A stretch of 14,881 bases of DNA from DASPNH01 sp035626675 (lineage in GTDB: Bacteria; Desulfobacterota; Binatia; UBA1149; CAITLU01). This document shows, piece after piece, positions 7,201 to 13,774 of this stretch. A program made the translations under genes and the position numbers. Position 1 is the stretch's first letter, and the number at the start of each line of letters is the position of its first letter. The DNA lies in NCBI GenBank assembly GCA_035626675.1, contig DASPNH010000112.1:1-14881 (forward strand). The letters are read 5' to 3'. A model generated the notes under the pieces. That model had not been told where the DNA came from. It made no database searches and saw only the letters and a list, made by a program, of their open reading frames with translations.

Positions 7201-7791
7201 GTGCTGCGAAGCGGCGCTCTGGTCGTCTATCCCACCGAGACCGTCTACGGCATCGGTGCCGATGCCGCCGATGCTGGTGCCATCGAGCGGCTGCTCGAGT
7301 TGAAGGGCCGCGAAGGCGGACGCGGTATCTCGCTGCTCGTCGAAGATCTGGCATCGGCAGCCAGCCTTCTGGCCGAGGCCGTGCCGTTCGGTGCGCATGC
7401 GCTGGCACGGCGATTCTGGCCCGGCCCGCTCACCATCGTGCTGCCTGCTGCCGCCAGCGTGGCCGAGGCACTGGTAGGACCCGGCGGAGGTGTGGGGCTG
7501 CGCTGCAGCAGCGATCCGATGGCTTCCTCGCTCGTGCGCTGCTTCGGCGGGCCGCTGACGTCGACATCGGCGAACGTTTCGGGCCAGGCGCCTGCGCGCA
7601 CCGTCGAGGATGCGCGACGGTCTTTTCCAAAGGGTATCGGTGCCTTCCTGGACGGGGGAGCGCGACGCGACAGCAGCGTCTCGACGGTAGTTGAGTTTTT
7701 GGGTTCGCGTGCGTATCTGCGCCGCGCCGGCGCGATCGATATGGCCGACCTGGCCGCCGTCGTGCCCTTTTCGGAGGATTGCCTTGGCTAG
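7201..7791 (+). CDS. tsaC: Sua5/YrdC-type L-threonylcarbamoyladenylate synthase
   Basis: The family makes threonylcarbamoyl-AMP from threonine, bicarbonate and ATP for the t6A37 tRNA modification. Motifs are VVYPTETVYGIGADA near the start, LLELKGREGGRGISLLV, ARRFWPGPLTIVLPA, VGLRCSSDP and PLTSTSANVSGQ. It is the short, TsaC-like form without a C-terminal Sua5 domain. GTG 7201 is the only conventional start (196 residues), but it leaves just ten residues before the YPTETVYG motif and has no visible Shine-Dalgarno. In-frame homology-like sequence continues upstream to CTG 7162, directly after the purE TAG, with AGGGA 6 nt before it. That would give 209 residues and restore the expected first helix. 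The gene is part of the pur run, and its 3' end overlaps the DUF1015 gene by 8 bp. Confidence 0.93.
   Translation: MLRSGALVVYPTETVYGIGADAADAGAIERLLELKGREGGRGISLLVEDLASAASLLAEAVPFGAHALARRFWPGPLTIVLPAAASVAEALVGPGGGVGLRCSSDPMASSLVRCFGGPLTSTSANVSGQAPARTVEDARRSFPKGIGAFLDGGARRDSSVSTVVEFLGSRAYLRRAGAIDMADLAAVVPFSEDCLG
7773..7786 (+). promoter_or_regulatory. ribosome site fixing a TTG start
   Basis: GGAGG at 7773-7777 is followed after 6 nt by TTG 7784, which begins LARFRPFRGVRY, the canonical DUF1015 N-terminus. No ATG or GTG fits, so this site decides the start. It lies inside the end of tsaC, so translation of the two is likely coupled. Confidence 0.8.
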
Positions 7792-9052
7792 ATTCCGTCC
7801 CTTTCGCGGCGTGCGTTACGAGCCTTCGCGCATCGGCGCGCTCGACCGTGTCGTCGCACCACCCTACGACGTGATCAGTCCGAGCGAGCGCGACGCTCTC
7901 TACGATGCCAGCCCCTACAACTGCACGCGCCTGATCCTGAACAAGGACGGACACGACGAGGCTGCGCGTCAGTACCGGCAGTGGAGCGGCAGCGGCATCC
8001 TGCAGCGCGACCACGCGCCGTCCTTCTATCTGTACGTGCAGGATTTCGAGGCGGGCGGACCGCGCCGCCGCATCGGCGTGCTCGGGGCGCTGGCGCTCGA
8101 GCCTTACAAGACCGGCGTGGTGTTGCGCCACGAGAACACCTTCGCTCACCACAAGCGCGACCGCCTCGAGCTGACCAAGCGCGTCAAGGCCAACCTCAGT
8201 CCGATCTTCTGCGTGTACTCGCGGCCGGGCTTCGTGCCTCAGCCCGACGGCGGCTGGGACAGCGCTCCCGACATCGACGTCATGCACCAGGGCAATCGCC
8301 ACCGCCTGTGGGCGGTTCGCGATGCCGGCAACATCGAAGCCATTCGTGCGGCGGTGTCGGGACAGGCCCTCTTCATCGCCGACGGACACCATCGCTACGA
8401 GACCGCGCTCAACTACTACCATGAGATCACCGGCGGTCAGGAGCCGCCTGCCGGCGACGATGCGCCCGGCGACGACGAAGCGCCGGCCGCGCACGTGCTC
8501 GCGTTCCTGGCAACGTTCGAAGACCCGGGCATGGTGATCCTGCCGACGCACCGGGAGCTGGTCGATTCGGGCGGCGCCGATCCGGACGCGTTCTGGCGTG
8601 CTCTGTCCACGCACTTCCGCCTGCAGCGGTTCGAGCGCAGCGCCGCCGGCACCGAGCAGCTTCTTGCGGCGCTGGCTACGGCCGATACCAGGACGCATGC
8701 ATTCGGAATTGCGCTGCGCGGCCTGCCGCACCTGCTGCTGGCCACCAAGGGCGTCAGCCGCGGTGCACCCTCGCCGCTCGAAGAGCTCGACGTCAAGGTG
8801 TTGCACGAGGACATTCTCGGCAGTGCGCTGGCTGCGGCCGGGGGGAGGGACGCCAAGATCGCGTACTCGATCGACGGCCGCGCATTGATCGAGCGCGTCA
8901 TCAGCGGCGGCCTCGAAGGCGCGTTCCTGATGAACGCCACGCGGCCCGAACAGATGGCCGCCGTCTGCCGAGCCGGCGAGCTCATGCCGCACAAGTCGAC
9001 CTACTTCTACCCGAAGCTGCTGACGGGGCTGGTTTTCCACGAACTGCAATAG
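7784..9052 (+). CDS. DUF1015 family protein
   Basis: This is a 422-residue protein with the family features: FRPFRGVRY at the N-terminus, VVAPPYDVISPSE, NCTRLILNKD, YLYVQDF, LRHENTF, LFIADGHHRYETAL in the middle, and HKSTYFYPKLLTGLVF at the C-terminus. The repeated HEN/DGHHR signature suggests an enzyme with a conserved acidic/His site, but I know of no established activity for bacterial DUF1015 and do not assign one. A low-complexity insert rich in Pro/Gly/Asp (around EPPAGDDAPGDDEAP) follows the DGHHRYE segment. The start is TTG with a perfect ribosome site. It is the last gene of the plus-strand run that begins at alr or purH; after it the sequence becomes non-coding and changes composition. 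Confidence 0.92.
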   Translation: MARFRPFRGVRYEPSRIGALDRVVAPPYDVISPSERDALYDASPYNCTRLILNKDGHDEAARQYRQWSGSGILQRDHAPSFYLYVQDFEAGGPRRRIGVLGALALEPYKTGVVLRHENTFAHHKRDRLELTKRVKANLSPIFCVYSRPGFVPQPDGGWDSAPDIDVMHQGNRHRLWAVRDAGNIEAIRAAVSGQALFIADGHHRYETALNYYHEITGGQEPPAGDDAPGDDEAPAAHVLAFLATFEDPGMVILPTHRELVDSGGADPDAFWRALSTHFRLQRFERSAAGTEQLLAALATADTRTHAFGIALRGLPHLLLATKGVSRGAPSPLEELDVKVLHEDILGSALAAAGGRDAKIAYSIDGRALIERVISGGLEGAFLMNATRPEQMAAVCRAGELMPHKSTYFYPKLLTGLVFHELQ

Positions 9053-9349
9053 CGACGGGCCAGAGGCCGCCGTCGTTGGTCCGGCTCCCGTCGTGCGCGG
9101 CGACCGGGGAACCGACCGGTCTCAACATCCACCGCGACGGCCGCCCGGAAAGAGCACGACGCGTTGGCGATGCGGTAAGCAGTCTATGACTCGCGATTTG
9201 GTACTGCTCCAGCCGCTCTTTCGCGAAGCGATCGGCAACGGAAAGACAAACGTTTAATTTGACCACCTTGCCCCTCAACGCGCGCGAAAACGTCGCAGCG
9301 CGCTACTGCACCCCAGCATATCTCGTACGCGATTTGAGGAGTTCGTCAC

Positions 9350-9619
9350 ATGCTCGTGGACGTTCCCCGGGCAACGCGTCAATCAAACGCCGAAATTGGT
9401 TGCACGTTTTTTGGCAGAGGTGGAGGCTCGTTGCTGACAATTTCTCGTCTCCACAAGCGTCGCGGTGCAGCACGCCATCGAGAAACTAGCAGCGCAGGAG
9501 TCTCTCGATGGCCGGAGACGAGACACGGTGCTGAATCCCTCCCTCCGCTGTTCGCTGCGGCAATTACCCAGCGCGCTGGTGTAAAAAGTCGTGGTGCAAT
9601 GCAGGCGTGCGATGTATGA
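9350..9619 (+). CDS. doubtful small ORF upstream of the radical SAM gene
   Basis: This is an 89-codon frame whose ATG has a good GAGGAG 8 nt upstream. The product is Arg/Ser/Ala-rich, has two Cys and no recognisable domain, and its codons do not resemble those of neighbouring genes. The nested inverted repeats lie inside it, so the sequence may be constrained as DNA or RNA instead. It is listed because the ribosome site is better than chance and it sits before a radical SAM gene; a peptide substrate is conceivable but unsupported. Confidence 0.15.
   Translation: MLVDVPRATRQSNAEIGCTFFGRGGGSLLTISRLHKRRGAARHRETSSAGVSRWPETRHGAESLPPLFAAAITQRAGVKSRGAMQACDV
9443..9523 (+). repeat. nested inverted repeats, possible structured RNA
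   Basis: The outer arms TCTCGTCTCC (9443-9452) and GGAGACGAGA (9514-9523) are perfectly complementary over 10 bp. The inner arms GCCATCGAGA (9474-9483) and TCTCGATGGC (9503-9512) are also perfect over 10 bp, around a 19-nt loop (9484-9502). On the right side only C9513 separates the arms; on the left there is a 21-nt bulge (9453-9473). CAGCAC within that bulge could alternatively pair with GTGCTG at 9528-9533. Two perfect nested 10-bp stems within 81 bp are unlikely by chance. There is no T-tract, so this is not an intrinsic terminator. Confidence 0.6.
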
Positions 9620-9712
9620 ACCCAAGTGCCGCTCGGCCAGTAGGGAGGTTGTTATTTGTAGAGGGTGGGGTTCGTTTCGGCGCTGAGTGCCATGGGGCGC
9701 GAAGGTTTGAAC

Positions 9713-11347
9713 ATGAAACGTGACCTGGATTGCATTGTTGTTGGTTACAACGACGACACAGAGACTAAATTTCGCGTACTGCTCGACTCAGGTGGACGGT
9801 CACCAGAGGCTCGGATATTCGCGCGCGACCACCTTTGTCTTGGCGGTCGAGCCTTGACGTACATGGACGTTATCAACGATCTGTGTTTCGCCGGTTCTAA
9901 AGAGGGTAGGGTTTCGGCCAAGCCCTTTTACCACGTCTGTGAGGTCCCCAACCTGGCAACCGCATACCTGGGGAACTTCCTGCGGCGCCGGGGTTTTTCC
10001 GTCGCAGGTGTTGGCTTCTACAACGCCGAGCGTCCATTGCTTGCGGAACTCTTGCAACACCGTCCCGTGCTGCTGGCCATCACCACTACGTTTTATGAGC
10101 ACACGGCCCCGATCGACGAGATTGTCGCCTTCACTCGCGAGCACAGCCCGACGACGAAGATCGTTGTAGGCGGACCCCTTGTGCAGCATATCGCGGAAAT
10201 GGACCCGGGGGTGCGGGAAACAGTCCTCAGCGCTCTCGACATCGACTTTCTGATTGATGAGTCGCAGGGTGAATCTTCGCTTGCTGCGCTGCTGCACCAT
10301 CTACGGACGGGCACCAGCGTAAGCGGCGTTCCCAACCTACTCTACCGCGAGGGCGGCGTCTGGCGATTCACTTGGGTCGAGAAAGAAAATAACGCCATGT
10401 CGGATGCGATCATAAATTGGTCTGATCCCGATGTCGGTTTCCTCGGCCGCAGTATTCAAACCCGGACAGCGCGAAGTTGCGCCTACTCGTGTGCGTTCTG
10501 CGACTATCCAACGCGTGCCGGGCAGCTGGCGCTTGTCAGCCCCCAAGATGTTTTCAATGAAGTGCGGCAACTTGCGGACCTTGGGGTACAAAACGTAATT
10601 TTCATCGACGATACCTTCAACGTACCTGAGCGACGCTTTCGTGAGGTCTGCAAGCTTCTCGCCGATGCGAAGTTGCCGGTGCGGTGGTTCTCTTATTTTC
10701 GATGTTCGTCTGTGGCAGATGAGACGGTGTTCGACCTGATGCAGCGCAGCGGTTGTGGCGGCGTATTCCTAGGCATCGAATCGGGTGATGACGCGATTCT
10801 TCGAAATATGGACAAGGTGGCCTCGGCTGAAAAGTACCGCCACGGAATTCATGCGCTGAAGCAGAGAGACATACTCACGTTCGCATCGTTCATTGCGGGC
10901 TTTCCTGGGGAGACGTCGCAAAGCATCGATAAGACGATCGAGTTCATTAACGAGGCCGCGCCGGATCTGTTTCGTATGGAGCCGTGGTGGTACAACCCTC
11001 GCGCACCAATTGGGAACAGCGCGCCCAAGTATGGCATTGAGGGCACCGGCTACAGTTGGAAACACGCAACAATGTGCATTGACGAGGCATGTGACGCTGT
11101 TGACCGTGCTTTCTCTAGTGTTACGAGCGCGTGGTGGTGTCCGCAGCAGAGCTTTAGTTTCTGGGCGGTGCCATACCTGCAAGGAAAAGGCATGACGATG
11201 TCGGAGATAAAAGAATTTCACTGGCGTTGCCACTCCGTTTTGCAACGACAATGCATTGGTGAAGCCGCAAACGGCGAGGTGGATAGTTTGCGTGCCTTTA
11301 TTTTAGACCTGCGGCTGGACGCACCGCGGTTCTTTCAGAGTGCGTAG
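9713..11347 (+). CDS. cobalamin-binding radical SAM enzyme, PhpK (P-methyltransferase)-like
   Basis: This is a 544-residue protein. Residues 1-220 form an N-terminal cobalamin-binding-type domain (DLDCIVVGYND at the start, LLAITTTFYEHT 120-131, KIVVGGPLV 149-157); no DxHxxG is present. The radical SAM core begins at RTARSCAYSCAFCDYPTRAG, whose CxxxCxxC cysteines C256, C260 and C263 should bind the [4Fe-4S] cluster. VIFIDDTFNVPERRF (295-309), GVFLGIESGDD (350-360) and FIAGFPGET (393-401) follow. The overall pattern, including the tryptophan-rich end (EPWWYNPRAPIG, SAWWCPQQSFSFW), matches what I recall of the PhpK family, which methylates phosphinate phosphorus in phosphinothricin synthesis. 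That name comes from family memory, not a search. ATG 9713 has GAAGG 7 nt upstream. GC content is visibly lower than in flanking genes. The next gene's ATG directly follows the TAG. Confidence 0.8.
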   Translation: MKRDLDCIVVGYNDDTETKFRVLLDSGGRSPEARIFARDHLCLGGRALTYMDVINDLCFAGSKEGRVSAKPFYHVCEVPNLATAYLGNFLRRRGFSVAGVGFYNAERPLLAELLQHRPVLLAITTTFYEHTAPIDEIVAFTREHSPTTKIVVGGPLVQHIAEMDPGVRETVLSALDIDFLIDESQGESSLAALLHHLRTGTSVSGVPNLLYREGGVWRFTWVEKENNAMSDAIINWSDPDVGFLGRSIQTRTARSCAYSCAFCDYPTRAGQLALVSPQDVFNEVRQLADLGVQNVIFIDDTFNVPERRFREVCKLLADAKLPVRWFSYFRCSSVADETVFDLMQRSGCGGVFLGIESGDDAILRNMDKVASAEKYRHGIHALKQRDILTFASFIAGFPGETSQSIDKTIEFINEAAPDLFRMEPWWYNPRAPIGNSAPKYGIEGTGYSWKHATMCIDEACDAVDRAFSSVTSAWWCPQQSFSFWAVPYLQGKGMTMSEIKEFHWRCHSVLQRQCIGEAANGEVDSLRAFILDLRLDAPRFFQSA

Positions 11348-11881
11348 ATGGCATCGCAGATAGCATACTTGGTCGCTGGTGCTCTTCTCGGAGAACTGAT
11401 CGCGTGGGCGGTTATTTGGTTTCGTGGGTATCTTCAAAGTCGTAAACGATTAGCCTTGATGGGAGTTTGGCATTCTATCTATCGGCCTGATTTTAGAGAT
11501 GAAATGGAAACCGTTGGCGAGGAGATCGAGATTGCAATGCGGTTGGGTAAGATCCGCATGCGCAATCGGAAGAACCCAATGGGCGACGACTATGGTGTAG
11601 ACGCTGAAGTCGCAGAAGATGGCTATCTCATCGGTAGTTGGCGATCGCTTAGGGACGGTGCGCACGCACGAGGTAGCGTGATTCTACTCGTCAACCCGCT
11701 TGGAAACCTGATGTACGGATTCTTTACCGGCCTTGGGCACACCGGTGAACGCACTTTCTGTGGGTGGGTACTGGCGCGGCAAGAGGAGGACCTTGGCCGG
11801 GGCGTCGAGTTACTACGCAACGCTATCCTCGCGCCTCCTGATTCTGTTCTCCATCGAATTGCGTCGAATGTGCAGGCATAA
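11348..11881 (+). CDS. membrane-anchored beta-rich protein of unknown function
   Basis: This is a 177-residue protein I do not recognise. Residues about 5-25 are hydrophobic (IAYLVAGALLGELIAWAVIWF), ending in the basic RGYLQSRKR, consistent with one N-terminal membrane anchor and a cytoplasmic remainder. The rest alternates short strands: MGVWHSIY, EEIEIAMRLGKIRMRN, YLIGSWRS, ARGSVILLVN, GNLMYGFFTGLG and FCGWVLAR. This G-W-S / G-x-L / G-x-M-x-G-x-x-x-G / G-W-x-L-x-R pattern suggests a small antiparallel beta-barrel of lipocalin-like type, as in some membrane-tethered ligand sensors; that is inference. Its ATG immediately follows the radical SAM stop with no spacer, so the two are almost certainly co-translated and functionally linked. 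No clear own ribosome site is needed. It shares the lower GC of its partner. Confidence 0.75.
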   Translation: MASQIAYLVAGALLGELIAWAVIWFRGYLQSRKRLALMGVWHSIYRPDFRDEMETVGEEIEIAMRLGKIRMRNRKNPMGDDYGVDAEVAEDGYLIGSWRSLRDGAHARGSVILLVNPLGNLMYGFFTGLGHTGERTFCGWVLARQEEDLGRGVELLRNAILAPPDSVLHRIASNVQA

Positions 11882-12104
11882 GCATTGCTCAGCTAGCTAA
11901 ATCGAAGTCGACAGTTACCGCTCGGAGCGCCGGCGGCTACCCTCGAATCGCGATGCGAGGAAGCGCGAGCGCCTCCAAAACAGTCGAGCATCTGGGCCAC
12001 CATGGTGGACAGGCTTCTGCCGTTAGGGGGTGCGGCCTTCGGCAGCGGCTATCAAAAAGACGTCCGGCTGCATGGAGGTTGGCTACCTACAGCACGCGGC
12101 GTAG
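11882..12104. other. convergent intergenic region with palindromes
   Basis: This 223-bp gap lies between the cassette and the convergent 86-residue gene. Contents: AGCTAGCT (about 11890-11897); an 18/20 palindrome at 11941-11960 built on CCTCG...CGAGG with central ATCGCGAT; a perfect 12-bp palindrome CCACCATGGTGG at 11997-12008; and CTGCCG...CGGCAG around 18 nt near 12020-12050. None has a T-tract, so termination signals are unproven. No gene is evident. Confidence 0.5.
11941..11960. repeat. 20-bp near-perfect palindrome
   Basis: CCTCG (11941-11945) pairs with CGAGG (11956-11960) and ATCG (11947-11950) with CGAT (11951-11954); only positions 6 and 15 break the symmetry. It sits about 60 bp past the cassette's stop, so it could act as a hairpin at the transcript end or as a dimer-binding site. 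Confidence 0.4.
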
Positions 12105-12365
12105 CTACTCGACGTCTTCGCCGAAATGCGCCCGCGCGATGCGGGCCTTCAGGTACTCGAGGGTGCCGAGATCCTCGATGATGTCGCCGCCGGTGTCGTA
12201 GAAGAAGATCTCCCCGTCCTTGTTGCGGCCCACCGCCACGAGCCACTCGAGCTCGTCGCGATCTTCGAGCAGGTAGTTGATCGCCTGGGAGACGCCTTTG
12301 CCCGGAATGATGGTGATCTTAGTGCGCGGAGCGGTGGATTTTGCTGCTGGCGTCTTTTTCTTCAT
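12105..12365 (-). CDS. small conserved-looking protein of unknown function
   Basis: This is an 86-residue protein. Residues 1-15 are a basic Lys/Ala/Thr tail. The remainder is a compact alpha/beta unit: TKITIIPGKGVSQAINYLLED, then ELEWLVAVGRNKDGEIFFYDTGG, then DIIEDLGTLEYLKARIARAHFGE. The strand pair WLVAVGRNKDGEIFFYDTGGD looks like a beta-hairpin. I know no family for it. ATG 12365 is preceded by GGGAG at 8 nt. It lies 49 bp downstream of rlmD on the same strand and may be co-transcribed with it. Composition is high-GC like the core genes, so it belongs to the host side rather than the island. It is likely a cytoplasmic housekeeping accessory protein, possibly nucleic-acid binding given the basic tail, but that is a guess. 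Confidence 0.7.
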   Translation of the reverse strand: MKKKTPAAKSTAPRTKITIIPGKGVSQAINYLLEDRDELEWLVAVGRNKDGEIFFYDTGGDIIEDLGTLEYLKARIARAHFGEDVE

Positions 12366-12414
12366 GTGCCGGTCTCCCGGTGCGTCCGAGGCCGAGCGTA
12401 AGAGCGGGTCCGGC

Positions 12415-13686
12415 TCATGTCAACTCTAAGGTGCACACGGTTTCGACGTGGAAAGTGTGCGGAAACATGTCGATCGGCGACGCCTCGGTCAGGCGATAAC
12501 CGTGCTCGACCGCAATCCGCACGTCACGTGCCAGCGTGGTAGGATTGCACGATACGTAGACCCATCGCGGTGCGTGGAGCCGCGCCGTCGACGCGGCTGC
12601 GTCACCGAGACCGCTGCGTGGTGGATCGACCACGAGCACGTCGGGACGTGCTGCCGAGCGCTCCAGGTACTCGAGCGCGCGCGCAGCCACGAAACGTACA
12701 TTGGCAATACCGGCAGCGTGCGCGGAGCGGCGGCCGGCATCGATAGCGTTCTGGTCTTCGTCCACTGCCACCAGGCGACCGGCGCGGCGCGCCAGCGCGA
12801 GCGAAAAATTGCCGGCGCCCGCGTACAGCTCCACCACGTCCTGACCGCGCCCCGGAAGCGCCGCTTCGACGGTTTTGCGCACCAGAAGCAGGTTTCCCTC
12901 GGTATTGACCTGACCGAACGAAGCTCCCGGCAGCTCGATCTCGATGCCTTCGGCAACCTCGAACACGCGCCGAAGATCGCCCCACTGCCGCCGCCAGCCG
13001 CGGCCCTGCATGACGATTCCTCGCACCGGGCTGGAGCGGTCTTCGACGAACTCGCGGGCTCCGTGCGTGTCGCCATGGCGAAGGCGGCCGGCGCTCTGAA
13101 TCGCGACGACCAGGCCCGGAAGGCGACCGCGCGTGGCGATCTCCACGCGCATGACGCGGGTCGTCAGCGACGCGACGAATGCCTCGATCCGCGGCAGCGC
13201 CGCGCGAAGCGGCTCCTCGGCCAGCAGGCAGTCAGGAACGGGAATCAGGCGGTTGGTGCGTGCCTGGTAGAAGCCGATGCGGCCGTCCTGGAAGCGCAGG
13301 CTGAGCCGGTTCCGGTATCCGAACGTGCGAGGGGACGGCGCGACGTCGGCAACGGGAGGCTCGGAAACACGGCCGATTCGCGTCAGCGCGTCGATGACGG
13401 CTTTTTTCTTGGCCGCGAGCTGGGTCGGATAGTCGACCTGCTGCCAGGGACAGCCTCCGCAATCGGCAACGATGGGACACGGCGGCGCGATCCGGGCGGT
13501 TCCGGGCTCGAGAAGATCCAGGACGCGCGCCTGCAGGTAGCTGCCCTGGTCCGCCATCACCTGGGCTCGTATGCGATCGCCGGGAACGGTTCCGTCCACG
13601 AACACGACGCGCCCATCGCTGCGCGCGACGCCGGCTCCGCCGAACGCCAGCGACTCGATCCTCAGCTCCAGCACCACTTCGTACAA
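12415..13686 (-). CDS. rlmD: 23S rRNA (uracil-5)-methyltransferase, RlmD type
   Basis: This is a 423-residue protein. An N-terminal TRAM domain (about 1-60, IESLAFGGAGVAR, VFVDGTVPGD) precedes an Fe-S cluster site with C70, C76, C79 (CPIVADCGGC) and C153 (PDCLL). The SAM-binding motif is VVELYAGAGNFS (285-296), then VDPPRSGL, the catalytic cysteine C380 in VSCNPTTLARD and the general-base glutamate E415 in HTFHVETV. RlmD methylates U1939 of 23S rRNA in E. coli; RlmCD-type dual specificity cannot be excluded. I took TTG 13686; GTG 13677 or 13674 would remove only three or four residues, and no strong ribosome site distinguishes them. It is divergent from the MBL-fold gene at 13775 and upstream of the 86-residue gene. 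Confidence 0.93.
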   Translation of the reverse strand: MYEVVLELRIESLAFGGAGVARSDGRVVFVDGTVPGDRIRAQVMADQGSYLQARVLDLLEPGTARIAPPCPIVADCGGCPWQQVDYPTQLAAKKKAVIDALTRIGRVSEPPVADVAPSPRTFGYRNRLSLRFQDGRIGFYQARTNRLIPVPDCLLAEEPLRAALPRIEAFVASLTTRVMRVEIATRGRLPGLVVAIQSAGRLRHGDTHGAREFVEDRSSPVRGIVMQGRGWRRQWGDLRRVFEVAEGIEIELPGASFGQVNTEGNLLLVRKTVEAALPGRGQDVVELYAGAGNFSLALARRAGRLVAVDEDQNAIDAGRRSAHAAGIANVRFVAARALEYLERSAARPDVLVVDPPRSGLGDAAASTARLHAPRWVYVSCNPTTLARDVRIAVEHGYRLTEASPIDMFPHTFHVETVCTLELT

Positions 13687-13736
13687 GTCCGTGCGGAGGC
13701 TGCCGTTTGCAAACCTGCCCGTGTTCGACCCCCGCC

Positions 13737-13766
13737 TTGACTTGCGGTCTTACCACCCCGTACCCT
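13737..13766 (+). promoter_or_regulatory. possible sigma70-like promoter of the MBL-fold gene
   Basis: TTGACT (13737-13742) and TACCCT (13761-13766) are spaced 18 nt. The -35 matches consensus at 5 of 6 and the -10 at 3 of 6. A start point 6-8 nt after the -10 would fall at or next to GTG 13775, so the transcript would be nearly leaderless. Confidence 0.3.
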
Positions 13767-13774
13767 GGCGAGTA

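Larger units (their letters stand above)
9053..9712. other. 660-bp gene-poor leader of the accessory island
   Basis: I find no convincing protein gene or tRNA here. The first ~190 bp keep the high GC of the host; from about 9240 AT-rich tracts appear. Contents by eye: a 7-bp direct repeat CGACCGG (9101-9107, 9113-9119) within an imperfect hairpin lacking a T-tract; GCGCGC (9280-9285 and 9298-9303) flanking 12 nt; the nested inverted repeats at 9443-9523; and an 89-codon ORF at 9350-9619 that I doubt. A promoter for the downstream cassette must be here, but no good -35/-10 pair stands out. Confidence 0.6.

Noticed and set aside
9053..9300. tRNA or tRNA fragment as an insertion site for the island
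   Set aside because: I could find no T-arm or anticodon-arm pattern and no repeated 3' end at the right boundary.
9443..9523. Retron msr-msd or intrinsic terminator
   Set aside because: There is no reverse transcriptase gene nearby (the neighbour is a radical SAM enzyme) and no T-tract after the stems.
9665..9712. Longer start for the radical SAM gene at GTG 9665 or ATG 9692
   Set aside because: The family-like sequence begins at DLDCIVVGYND, directly after ATG 9713, which has GAAGG at 7 nt; the upstream starts lack a ribosome site.
11882..12104. Integron attC site (GTTAGGG near 12030)
   Set aside because: The core site does not fit GTTRRRY at its last base, no matching inverse core is found, and there is no integrase.
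12448..13740. 430-codon plus-strand open frame across rlmD
   Set aside because: Shadow of rlmD, whose Fe-S, SAM and catalytic motifs are all intact on the minus strand.
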